Positions 1 through 5,389 of a stretch of 21,483 bases of DNA are shown in pieces (the stretch's first letter is position 1; each line of letters begins with the position of its first letter). The DNA is taken from the IMG/VR virus record IMGVR_UViG_3300032291_000277, positions 1-21,483 of that record. One strand, given 5' to 3'. Below the pieces are notes generated by a model. It was not told the DNA's origin, made no database searches, and saw only the letters and a program-made list of their open reading frames with translations. The position numbers were made by a program, and so were the translations under genes. Source of the DNA: a virus.

Positions 1-132
1 ATTGCTTGACCAGATCTTGTAGTAGATCTTCTTTTCGGAACCGCTTGCGTCTTTAGAGCTGACGCTGACTGTGTAGCCCTTTTGTCCTAGTAGATTTTCT
101 ACTGTTGCGTTTTCTATAATTACTTTTGCCAA
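1..132 (-). CDS. Conserved small phage protein, 3' part beyond window
   Basis: The reading frame opens with TTG at 132-130 and runs without a stop to the window edge (44 codons seen). The visible protein begins MAKVIIENATVENLLGQKG and continues as alternating beta-type residues ending in KIYYKIWSS. The start is supported by GAGAGG about 8 nt upstream. The pattern of an N-terminal strand, a G-x-K-G-[YF] turn and a C-terminal [FY]-x-[IV]-W motif is shared by small OB-fold-like proteins in replication modules of actinobacteriophages. That resemblance is from memory and no function is assigned. It lies 14 nt downstream of the zinc protein gene and probably shares its transcript. The protein is truncated by the window, not by mutation. 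Confidence 0.6.
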   Translation of the reverse strand, partial: MAKVIIENATVENLLGQKGYTVSVSSKDASGSEKKIYYKIWSSN

Positions 133-146
133 GGTGTTTGCCTCTC

Positions 147-401
147 TTATTCGATGTGTTCTGGGTTGATACAGTCCCGATGACCGCATCTCCGTTTTCC
201 AGCCATAAAGACTTGCCCATTATGAACTGGATTGTCATCGCGATCAAAATCTCCGCGCCACGCCAAGCAAGTTTCGCCGTTCGGATAACGGATAACATGC
301 TCGACCTTGACACGACAACCGCGACAAGCCTCATTTTTAGTTCTCTTCGCAGGTAGCTCGCGGTCAATACCGCACCGCGCACATAACCGCTTAGATTCCA
401 T
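147..401 (-). CDS. Small HNH-like zinc-binding protein
   Basis: This 84-aa protein has two N-terminal Cys pairs (CARCG near residue 8 and CRGC near 27), a middle C-L-A-W-R-G, and a C-terminal CGHRDCINPEHIE. The last segment matches the second half of the HNH nuclease signature (H-x2-C-x-NP-x-H), in which the Cys residues hold a structural zinc and the His/Asn lie at the active centre. The protein is short and the usual first His of the motif is not obvious, so it may bind DNA without cutting it. The ATG at 401 is preceded by GAAAG, and the start lies 9 nt past the stop of the replication gene. A longer frame across the same DNA lacks any motif and was not chosen. Confidence 0.65.
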   Translation of the reverse strand: MESKRLCARCGIDRELPAKRTKNEACRGCRVKVEHVIRYPNGETCLAWRGDFDRDDNPVHNGQVFMAGKRRCGHRDCINPEHIE

Positions 402-410
402 TCTTTCATT

Positions 411-1247
411 CTAGCCATTACTAATACCTTTTGGTATCTGCCTTAGGCATTTTTTACAGTAAACCAGCTTCTCGCCATGCTCGCAAAGCGGGATTGGTTC
501 GGCTGGCTTTTCTGATTCGCTAAGGATCTTCTGGGTGTTTTCCTTCTCTCGTTGGCTTTTAGCTGCTCGCTCTAATCTCTGGCGCTCGGCGATCTCGTCT
601 TGGCTAAGTTGGCGCTCTGGGTAAGGATCGTCATTCCAACCATCTCGGTTTAGCCAAGTAGTCGGGTATGGGACATACTGAAGCGCTGGCAGGTTTCGGT
701 CCTGTGCGAGCCGTATGGCTCCTGAAACGACCATAGCCTCAAAGTCCCCTGTTTCGCCCTCGTAGCGACCTCTAGCAGCCGTATACGCCCTTAGAGCGCT
801 AGTTTTGCCAACCCTGCGAGGATAACTTTCCCAGAACTGTTCAAATCTAGTCAATTCGGGTATATGTTTCTTTTCTTTGGTCTTCTTATTATTGTTCTTC
901 TTAGGGGTAGGATTTCCCGATGACGGATAATCCGATGACGGATAACCCGATGACGGATCAACGGTAGTCCAGATGCTTTCTGCGAACTGATTATTATCGC
1001 CACGCGCCTGATCCCTGCGTAAGTATCCAGCGGACTCTAGCTCGCTAATGGCGCTGCGAATTAGATCTAACCCGCATTGGTTAGCTTCCGCCAAAGATCT
1101 AATGCTTAGACGCCAGCCAACCGAGTGCGAGTGAAGTTGAGCCATCAACCCAATCGCCTTTAGGCTTAGGCGCTCATCGCGCAACCAGCGGTTAGGTAAT
1201 CGAGTAAAGCTTTCGTCAAAGTCATGCGAGCCTCTGATAATTGGCAA
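411..1247 (-). CDS. Replication initiator/helicase-loader-like winged-helix protein
   Basis: This 278-aa protein probably initiates phage DNA replication. Residues about 1-95 look like the winged helix of phage replication proteins (FTRLPNRWLRDERLSLKAIG, then WRLSIRSLAEANQCG and LESAGYLRRD). A low-complexity linker follows: three PSS[GD][YN] repeats and a Lys/Asn-rich stretch. Residues about 130-205 form a second helical domain with FEQFWESYPRR and PTTWLNRDGWNDD, typical of the C-terminal part of DnaD-like phage proteins. The end carries C-x-H-x7-C-x2-C, a possible zinc knuckle. The start is TTG at 1247, chosen for the strong GAAAGGACAAGAA just upstream. The DNA of the linker holds three iterons next to an AT-rich tract, so the gene may contain its own origin. 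Exact subfamily (DnaD or lambda O-like) is inference. Confidence 0.72.
   Translation of the reverse strand: MPIIRGSHDFDESFTRLPNRWLRDERLSLKAIGLMAQLHSHSVGWRLSIRSLAEANQCGLDLIRSAISELESAGYLRRDQARGDNNQFAESIWTTVDPSSGYPSSDYPSSGNPTPKKNNNKKTKEKKHIPELTRFEQFWESYPRRVGKTSALRAYTAARGRYEGETGDFEAMVVSGAIRLAQDRNLPALQYVPYPTTWLNRDGWNDDPYPERQLSQDEIAERQRLERAAKSQREKENTQKILSESEKPAEPIPLCEHGEKLVYCKKCLRQIPKGISNG
917..961. repeat. Three tandem 15-bp iterons, candidate replication origin
   Basis: Three adjacent units at 917-931, 932-946 and 947-961 share the 12-bp core CCGATGACGGAT, with only the last three bases varying. The core is itself partly palindromic (CCG-ATGA-CGG). The repeat is in frame and codes for PSS[GD][YN] repeats in the linker of the replication protein. 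Immediately to the left, at about 855-905, is a markedly AT-rich tract coding for the Lys/Asn-rich stretch. Iterons followed by an AT-rich unwinding region inside the initiator gene is the known layout of the lambda O origin. Origin function here is inference. Confidence 0.5.
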
Positions 1248-1259
1248 TTCTTGTCCTTT

Positions 1260-1583
1260 CTAGATTGGTTCTTTTGAGTAATCGTCTTTCAATCGGTAAG
1301 TAAAACCTGTCATAGCATCGTAAACTGGCACAACCGCAGGATCTTGCCATGATTCTAATTTCCAACCAAATCTTCTAGCGTCTTCCGCCACCTGACTTTG
1401 TTGCTCCATCGCGCCGTTCAGTAAAGCGCAAACCAAAAGAATGTTAGCTGGGTTGTCGCGCAACTTAGATCCACCCATGCCACGATTCTTGCGATGGTGA
1501 GGCACTAGGTAAGGCACACCAATACCACAATGAGGACAATAAGGGTCGCGAGCTTCAAACTTCTTGAATTCATTTGGTTTCAT
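1260..1583 (-). CDS. HNH endonuclease family protein
   Basis: This 107-aa protein contains a zinc-type HNH core: YCPHCG (residues about 15-20), VPHHRKNRGMGGS (about 28-40) and NPANILLVCALLNGAME (about 44-60). The first Cys pair and the later Cys would hold zinc, the double His is the catalytic position, and the Asn of NPANI completes the motif. Standalone proteins with HHR-x3-GMGG are common in actinophage replication/recombination modules and are thought to nick or cut DNA. The position between a coiled-coil protein and the replication initiator fits DNA metabolism. Its ATG at 1583 overlaps the previous stop (ATGA), indicating translational coupling. It is not flanked by intron-like sequence, so a free homing function is less likely but cannot be excluded. 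Confidence 0.75.
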   Translation of the reverse strand: MKPNEFKKFEARDPYCPHCGIGVPYLVPHHRKNRGMGGSKLRDNPANILLVCALLNGAMEQQSQVAEDARRFGWKLESWQDPAVVPVYDAMTGFTYRLKDDYSKEPI

Positions 1584-1933
1584 CTTCCCAGTCCAGCTTG
1601 CGTGTAAGTAATCTCAACCATTCTGGCTTGGGTCTGTAAAGCGCTCTGCGCCTGATTGAGCTGTTGGAGTTTAGTCTTGACACGATTGAACTTGGCTTTC
1701 GCTAGATCAGCTTCTAGACGCGCCTCAGAGCTTTCTAGCTTCGCAAGAGCTTGGCGATCTGCGACCAGTCCGTTGATTCTTAGGAAAGCTGCGGACTCTA
1801 ACCGATCTACTTCTAGTTGCTTTTGACTCAGCTCAACTTCGGCTCGGTATTGAGCTTCGATTCCCTTTTCAGCTTCTGCGCGAATCTCAGTCAGCGCTTT
1901 GATTATTTGGTCGGGGGTGACAATCTCGCTCAT
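1580..1933 (-). CDS. Coiled-coil protein of the recombination module
   Basis: The ATG at 1933 gives a 117-aa protein that is almost wholly alpha-helical and rich in Glu, Lys, Ala and Gln, with heptad-like Leu/Ile spacing from residue 10 to about 105. It ends in LQTQARMVEITYTQAGLGR. The frame stays open upstream to 1990, but that extension would cross an intergenic hairpin and lacks a ribosome site, while AAGAGAG lies 6 nt before 1933. Similar helical proteins sit beside annealing proteins and exonucleases in actinophage genomes; their role is unknown to me. No catalytic motif, zinc site or membrane segment was found. Its stop overlaps the HNH gene start. Confidence 0.65.
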   Translation of the reverse strand: MSEIVTPDQIIKALTEIRAEAEKGIEAQYRAEVELSQKQLEVDRLESAAFLRINGLVADRQALAKLESSEARLEADLAKAKFNRVKTKLQQLNQAQSALQTQARMVEITYTQAGLGR

Positions 1934-1956
1934 GGTATCTCTCTTATTTTTTAGTA

Positions 1957-1988
1957 GCGGGGTAAAGTCCGTAGCTACCTTACCCCGC
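1957..1988. other. Intergenic inverted repeat (9-bp perfect arms)
   Basis: GCGGGGTAA (1957-1965) and TTACCCCGC (1980-1988) are perfect inverted copies around a 14-nt loop that itself contains the palindrome GTAGCTAC. The element occupies most of the gap between the annealing-protein gene and the coiled-coil gene. On the minus-strand transcript the hairpin is followed by an A-rich stretch that merges with the ribosome site, not by a T tract, so it does not look like a Rho-independent terminator. An operator, RNA-processing hairpin or translation modulator is possible. Confidence 0.55.
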
Positions 1989-2001
1989 AAGCCTTACTTT
2001 A

Positions 2002-2514
2002 CTATTCTTTAGTAGTTTCTTCTAGTGCTTTCGCGTAATCAGTTATCTGCGCTAGGATGTGTTGCCCTGCGCCACCTTGACGAGCTTTGTTGTAAAGATC
2101 CCTAAGCTCTTTCGTGTTCATAATTGCTTGCGCTTCGGCGATCCAATCGCGACTCGGTTCGGCACCGCGCTGAACCTTTGCCATTTCTTCTCGGCTGGCT
2201 CGCTGATCACCTGACAAGCCCATGTTCGCTAAGGCTCTACCAATCGCGCTGGTTTCGCAGTTCTCTAGTGCGCTGGTTTTGTTAGCCATACCCGCGCCGT
2301 CAATCTCAAAAGCCAGTCCGTTCGACTTTGGCAGTCCGCGTTCTTGTTCATCGGCGCTTAGGTAGATAACCGCGCGTACTACCCAAGTCCCGCGCTCGCG
2401 GTCGTAAGAAGTCGTAAGGTTATCTGTTTGGATACGCGCGTCAGGGTGAGCTTCGTACAGCTTGGTAATTCTGCTTGCTACGGTTTCATAATCTTCTAAA
2501 TTGAACTGTGCCAT
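2002..2514 (-). CDS. Probable single-strand annealing protein (ERF/Rad52-like)
   Basis: This 170-aa protein has a beta-rich N-terminal half (TWVVRAVIYLS, GLAFEIDGAG) and the segment SALENCETSAIGRALANMG at residues about 80-100. An [EN]-x2-ETSAIGRAL[AG]-x-[ML]G motif recurs in phage ERF-type annealing proteins and in related ssDNA-binding proteins. The C-terminal third is helical (DWIAEAQAIMNTKELRDLYNKARQG). The gene is in one operon with a YqaJ-type exonuclease, the standard partner of an annealing protein in two-component phage recombination, where one resects double-stranded DNA and the other anneals the strands. I assign the role from motif and context. The alternative is a plain ssDNA-binding accessory protein. 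Confidence 0.55.
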   Translation of the reverse strand: MAQFNLEDYETVASRITKLYEAHPDARIQTDNLTTSYDRERGTWVVRAVIYLSADEQERGLPKSNGLAFEIDGAGMANKTSALENCETSAIGRALANMGLSGDQRASREEMAKVQRGAEPSRDWIAEAQAIMNTKELRDLYNKARQGGAGQHILAQITDYAKALEETTKE

Positions 2515-2515
2515 T

Positions 2516-2830
2516 TTAGTTTTCTTCTCTCTTTCTTCTTGTTAGTTTTTTATCCTCAAAGTCAGGCATAGTGTTTAGGATCTCCCACTTGTCTGCCTTT
2601 AGCCAGCCTTTTACGCCAGCTATTTTTATTGCGAAAGCTGACCAAACTACAAACTCAAAATCAGCTTCAGCGTGCCAACCGCGTTGTGGCTGAGTATGCT
2701 TGAGCGCTTGAACTTCGCCTGTGACAATCGTTTCGTTGTAGTTGTGTTTGATAATCACCCAATCACCGACATTAGGTTCGTCTTCGTAAATGGTTTCGTA
2801 CATTTCTTTTATTTCTGATTCGTCATACAT
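2516..2830 (-). CDS. Hypothetical protein between exonuclease and annealing protein
   Basis: I do not recognise this 104-aa protein. The first 20 residues are acidic (MYDESEIKEMYETIYEDEPN). The middle is strand-rich: VGDWVIIKH, TGEVQALKH and FVVWSAFAIKIAG resemble a small SH3-like or OB-like barrel. It ends in a basic tail KKLTRRKREEN. The last codons double as the ribosome site for the next gene, which explains the AGA/AAG-rich tail and its likeness to the tail of the exonuclease (LTRKRGA). The ATG at 2830 forms a TAATG overlap with the exonuclease stop, so translation is probably coupled and the product likely serves recombination or replication. Confidence 0.6.
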   Translation of the reverse strand: MYDESEIKEMYETIYEDEPNVGDWVIIKHNYNETIVTGEVQALKHTQPQRGWHAEADFEFVVWSAFAIKIAGVKGWLKADKWEILNTMPDFEDKKLTRRKREEN

Positions 2831-3729
2831 TACGCGCCTCTCTTTCTTGTTAGGTAAGGTGTGCCACCTTTGCGTGAAGATCGAACGAAAGCTGGCGTGT
2901 CGTAGATTATGCCTGTCTTTGCCGATCCCATCGCGTCTAGAACTCTTGCTTGTAGCTCGTTTACTTTAGATTTTGCGGTTTCTAAATCATCAAGCGAAGA
3001 ACTGTAATGTAAACCTAGCTCACCCAGCTCAACTTGCGACTTAGGATCTATGTCTTGGTGTTGCTGGCGAACCGCCATAACTGTGGCTTCAGCGCCGTCC
3101 CAAGCTGGCTTCTGTTCTAGCCGTAAGCATTCTCTAAAGTTCTGAACTTTCTCTAGATCCGATTCCTGCCACATTGGTTCAGCGCGAATAAAGAACTCGC
3201 GGTATTCCGATCCCGCAAAAAGAACTGCGACATAAGCCTCATTGAAACCAAAGCAAGATAAGTACCATTGAACTTGCGTCATGTAATACTGTGGGACTCC
3301 GTCTACCCAATCGTCAGAGTATCGTGCGGTTTTTATTTCCAGTACGCCATACGAGCCGTCAGGCTTCTGGTAAATCGCATCTGGGTTGGCTAAGTGATAG
3401 TCGCGCTCGCGGTGAACCCAAGTCCCGACATCTCGTAGCAATCTCAGTTCTGGGTGATCAAGCTCGAACCTATCTATTACAACTGGCTCTAGTGCGCGCC
3501 CCCAATACATAAACTCATTGTCGGAAACTTCATCAGAGATTAGACCAAGCTTCTTAGCCCAAAGGGAATAGGCGCTCTCGTACTTACTAGCGCCGACAAT
3601 AGCACCAACCTCAGATCCCCCAATACGGTTAGATCTAAGTTCGTGCCATTCTGGATTGTCAGGGGTAAACGACCCTAGCCATGTCGCTGTGGACTTAGCT
3701 TGTATTTCTGCTATGCTTTCAGTAGTCAA
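2830..3729 (-). CDS. YqaJ/RecE-family recombination exonuclease
   Basis: The TTG at 3729 gives a 299-aa exonuclease that degrades duplex ends to expose single strands for annealing-type recombination. The motif NPEWHELRSNRIGGSEV lies at residues about 25-41. The PD-(D/E)xK core is visible: Glu in ALEP (about 81), Asp in LANPDAI (about 117), and Glu and Lys in LEIKTA (about 131 and 133), followed by the PQYYMTQVQWYLS helix characteristic of YqaJ proteins. The frame is open to a GTG at 3777, but that start would lie inside a perfect inverted repeat. AGAAAGGACAAGGA precedes the TTG, so I prefer it. The gene heads the leftward recombination and replication operon, and its stop overlaps the next start. 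Confidence 0.88.
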   Translation of the reverse strand: MTTESIAEIQAKSTATWLGSFTPDNPEWHELRSNRIGGSEVGAIVGASKYESAYSLWAKKLGLISDEVSDNEFMYWGRALEPVVIDRFELDHPELRLLRDVGTWVHRERDYHLANPDAIYQKPDGSYGVLEIKTARYSDDWVDGVPQYYMTQVQWYLSCFGFNEAYVAVLFAGSEYREFFIRAEPMWQESDLEKVQNFRECLRLEQKPAWDGAEATVMAVRQQHQDIDPKSQVELGELGLHYSSSLDDLETAKSKVNELQARVLDAMGSAKTGIIYDTPAFVRSSRKGGTPYLTRKRGA

Positions 3730-3754
3730 GAGTTCCTTGTCCTTTCTTTTGACT

Positions 3755-3790
3755 GCGGGTGGACCTTGAAGCTCCACCCGCTTTTATTTT
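3755..3790 (+). terminator. Rho-independent terminator facing right, in the divergent region
   Basis: GCGGGTGGA (3755-3763) and TCCACCCGC (3773-3781) form a perfect GC-rich 9-bp stem with a 9-nt loop, followed directly by TTTTATTTT on the plus strand. That is a canonical intrinsic terminator for rightward transcription. No plus-strand gene ends here. It may stop antisense transcription leaving the recombination operon, or act as a leader attenuator if the WhiB promoter lies further left. On the minus strand the same hairpin is in the 5' leader of the exonuclease gene but has no T tract there. Confidence 0.65.
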
Positions 3791-3804
3791 GCCTACAAAA
3801 GAAC

Positions 3805-3833
3805 TTTAGCTCGAACCACCGACATTTTATGCT
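3805..3833 (+). promoter_or_regulatory. Weak candidate promoter for the WhiB gene
   Basis: TTTAGC (3805-3810) and TATGCT (3828-3833) are spaced 17 bp apart and lie 31 nt before the WhiB ATG. The -10 is a fair match, while the -35 matches only half of the consensus. Just downstream, CTATTT and AAATAG form a 6-bp inverted repeat around CCGCA, which could be an operator. This is a suggestion from spacing and position only. Confidence 0.25.
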
Positions 3834-3864
3834 ATTTCCGCAAAATAGTTATAGGGTTGTTGGA

Positions 3865-4176
3865 ATGAATAGGGATAGAGCTTTTACCGAGTTTTGCCAC
3901 GCCCAAGCCGAGCTTGAGGATCGAGGCGAAACTCTCGCTTGCCGAGAGAATGCGGACTTCTTCTTTCCCGAAGACTTCTATGCGCCGAAAGCCAAGCTAC
4001 TTTCCGAGCGTATCGCGCGAATGTTATGCGATGAATGCCCCATAAAAGACTTGTGCCGAGATTACGCGATCTCGGCACAAGAGGATTATGGAATTTGGGG
4101 TGGGACTAATGCGCGTGAAAGACGCGAAGCCCGATTAGAACTTAGTCGGAAGAACCAGATTCTTCAGGCGCAATAG
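3865..4176 (+). CDS. WhiB-family iron-sulfur transcriptional regulator
   Basis: This 103-aa protein is the only plus-strand gene in the window. WhiB proteins bind a [4Fe-4S] cluster and associate with the primary sigma factor to change promoter use; phage copies can repress host WhiB genes. The four cluster cysteines are Cys26 (LAC), Cys55 and Cys58 (LCDEC) and Cys64 (DLC). The G[VI]WGG turn is at residues 76-80, followed by a basic segment (ARERREAR) that would contact DNA. ATG at 3865 was chosen because AGGG lies 8 nt upstream and it places FFFPEDF normally; the longer open frame covers non-coding leader. The gene converges on the holin and overlaps its 3' end by 35 bp. Confidence 0.93.
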   Translation: MNRDRAFTEFCHAQAELEDRGETLACRENADFFFPEDFYAPKAKLLSERIARMLCDECPIKDLCRDYAISAQEDYGIWGGTNARERREARLELSRKNQILQAQ

Positions 4177-4411
4177 CAGCCTGGACTTTAGCACCGATAC
4201 CGTATTCGTCCTGATTAGGATCTAGCGCCTTGATTAGCGGTCCGAGGATTCCACCAAGAAGCGCTGACAAAGTAATCTGTTGCGGATCGTCAATGCCAGC
4301 CAAAAGCATCGCGCCAACCGCTGCGACAGAAGCGCGTAGGTAAGACCAGAGCGCAGCTTTGAGCTGTCTAATGGTTTCTTCGTTTTTTAGCTTGTCGATA
4401 ATTTTCTTCAC
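4142..4411 (-). CDS. Holin
   Basis: This 89-aa membrane protein probably forms the lesion that lets the lysin reach the peptidoglycan. It has a basic, polar N-terminus (MKKIIDKLKNEETIRQLK), a hydrophobic helix at about 21-42 (LWSYLRASVAAVGAMLLAGI), a short polar turn (DDPQQ) and a second hydrophobic helix (LSALLGGILGPLIKAL) before a charged tail. The A-x-LGGxLGPLIKAL-x-P pattern is common in small actinophage holins. The start is GTG at 4411, overlapping the lysin stop by 4 nt (GTGA), so expression is coupled to the lysin. Its last 35 bp are antisense to the WhiB gene end. No lysis-inhibitor dual start was evident. Confidence 0.75.
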   Translation of the reverse strand: MKKIIDKLKNEETIRQLKAALWSYLRASVAAVGAMLLAGIDDPQQITLSALLGGILGPLIKALDPNQDEYGIGAKVQAAIAPEESGSSD

Positions 4412-4890
4412 TTGAGTTTCTCCAATGCGATCTGTGTTTTGATAAAGCTGACTGGCTCGGTGTATCTGGTTCCGTTGTTTGTCCAGATGTAGTTCTTACC
4501 GCGCTGGATCTCGAAGTGTGTGTGCGGTCCTGTTGATTCACCAGTATTTCCGAGCAATCCGATTGTGCGACCCTCTAGAACCCTGTCACCCTTTTTGACT
4601 GTGATAGATCCTTTGCGTAGGTGCATGTATGCCGAGGTAATCCATTCGCCGTTTACCTTGTGACGGATCTTGACGATGTAGCCACCGCCAGCGGGTTCGC
4701 CATCTGGGAACTTTAGCGTGCTTGGTCCAGCAAAGATAACCACGCCTTCTTCAATAGCTTTTACTGGTGTGCCCATCGCACCTGCGTAGTCCACGCCATT
4801 GTGGTGTTTGCGGGTTTTCTCGATTGGGTGGATTCGCCAGCCGTAAGGTGAGCTGATTCTAGGCATTGGCTTATCAAAAGGGAATCTCAT
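4408..4890 (-). CDS. Endolysin, M23-type zinc metallopeptidase
   Basis: This 160-aa protein would cleave peptide cross-links in host peptidoglycan. It is a near-minimal M23 (LytM) domain: ISSPYGWRIHP at about 12-22, zinc ligands H30 and D34 in HHNGVD (HxxxD), the AYMHL segment with H90, and H123-T-H125 in GPHTHFE. Catalysis by a single zinc follows from these ligands. No signal peptide or cell-wall-binding domain is present, so export depends on a holin and binding on the catalytic domain itself. Many actinophage lysins are larger and modular, so this is a compact example. It is followed by the holin with a GTGA overlap and preceded by the XhlA-like gene after 4 nt. A virion-associated role is less likely given these neighbours. 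Confidence 0.87.
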   Translation of the reverse strand: MRFPFDKPMPRISSPYGWRIHPIEKTRKHHNGVDYAGAMGTPVKAIEEGVVIFAGPSTLKFPDGEPAGGGYIVKIRHKVNGEWITSAYMHLRKGSITVKKGDRVLEGRTIGLLGNTGESTGPHTHFEIQRGKNYIWTNNGTRYTEPVSFIKTQIALEKLK

Positions 4891-4894
4891 ACGA

Positions 4895-5140
4895 CTAGCC
4901 TATCAGCAGCGCAAAAATCGCCGACACCAAACCAACGATCCCAGCGGTCAATCCTGTGTAAGCAATTTTCTCAATCCAAGCCAATCGCGCCAAAGTAATT
5001 TCTACTTCGCGCATACGCGCAGGAACATCGTCTAGGTGATCGAGCTTTTCTAGCAACCTGACTAGGATCTCTCCATGCTCAAGTTGCTTGGCGTAAATAG
5101 CTTGCTGGGTTATCCGAACCCCAGTTGTTTCGTCAGCCAT
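4895..5140 (-). CDS. XhlA-like lysis accessory protein (coiled coil plus C-terminal membrane helix)
   Basis: This 81-aa protein has a soluble N-terminal part with heptad-type hydrophobic spacing (LEHGEILVRLLEKLDHLDDVPARMREVEITLARL, about residues 20-53) and one strong C-terminal membrane helix (AYTGLTAGIVGLVSAIFALLIG, about 60-81). This is the layout of XhlA-type phage proteins, which work with a holin and lysin at the membrane. I infer the role from topology and from its place directly before the M23 lysin. It could instead be an additional holin. Its ATG overlaps the previous stop (TAATG at 5140). Confidence 0.6.
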   Translation of the reverse strand: MADETTGVRITQQAIYAKQLEHGEILVRLLEKLDHLDDVPARMREVEITLARLAWIEKIAYTGLTAGIVGLVSAIFALLIG

Positions 5141-5373
5141 TAGCTTTTGAGAGCTGCGATTTCCTCAGCGGTTAGACCAAGAGCAGTTAGTTTAGCGACT
5201 GCGCTGGCTTCTGCTGAAGATCGGGCAGCCTCGGCAGCCTTGCGTTCTGCTTCCTGAGCTTCCCACGCTAGGCGGTCAGTTTCTCGCTGTGCTAGTTCCT
5301 CGGCTGTTAGAGGTACTTCTGTTGCTATGCCTGTTGAGCAGTCCACTACTAGCTTGGTGATTACTTCTGTCAT
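5140..5373 (-). CDS. Small helical protein at the end of the tail-fibre cluster
   Basis: I cannot name this 77-aa protein with certainty. It starts with a short strand region (VITKLVVDCSTGIATEVPLT) and then an Ala/Glu-rich amphipathic helix (about 25-65) ending in LTALGLTAEEIAALKS. The LTAEE-x2-QRE start and the closing LTALGLT-x-EE-x-AAL are typical of small phage proteins found next to tail fibres in many siphoviruses, where they are usually left as hypothetical. A fibre chaperone or fibre accessory role is possible from location only. The gene has an AAGAAAG ribosome site just after the preceding stop. Confidence 0.5.
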   Translation of the reverse strand: MTEVITKLVVDCSTGIATEVPLTAEELAQRETDRLAWEAQEAERKAAEAARSSAEASAVAKLTALGLTAEEIAALKS

Positions 5374-5389
5374 TTTCTTTTCTTTCTTG

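Noticed and set aside
126-356. 76-aa plus-strand open frame
   Set aside because: Antisense to the HNH-like zinc protein, with no ribosome site and no recognisable motif.
53-418. 121-aa open frame on the minus strand across the left end
   Set aside because: It overlaps the zinc protein gene and the TTG-started conserved gene in another frame, has no motif, and reads as low-complexity basic sequence near its end.
1934-1990. N-terminal extension of the coiled-coil protein to 1990
   Set aside because: It would translate through a perfect inverted repeat and lacks a ribosome site, whereas 1933 has one.
3730-3777. GTG start at 3777 for the exonuclease
   Set aside because: The start would be inside the terminator-type stem and has no ribosome site; TTG at 3729 follows a cassette used by other genes.
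3884-4078. 64-aa minus-strand frame within the WhiB gene
   Set aside because: Arg/Ser-rich shadow of a clearly conserved gene on the other strand.
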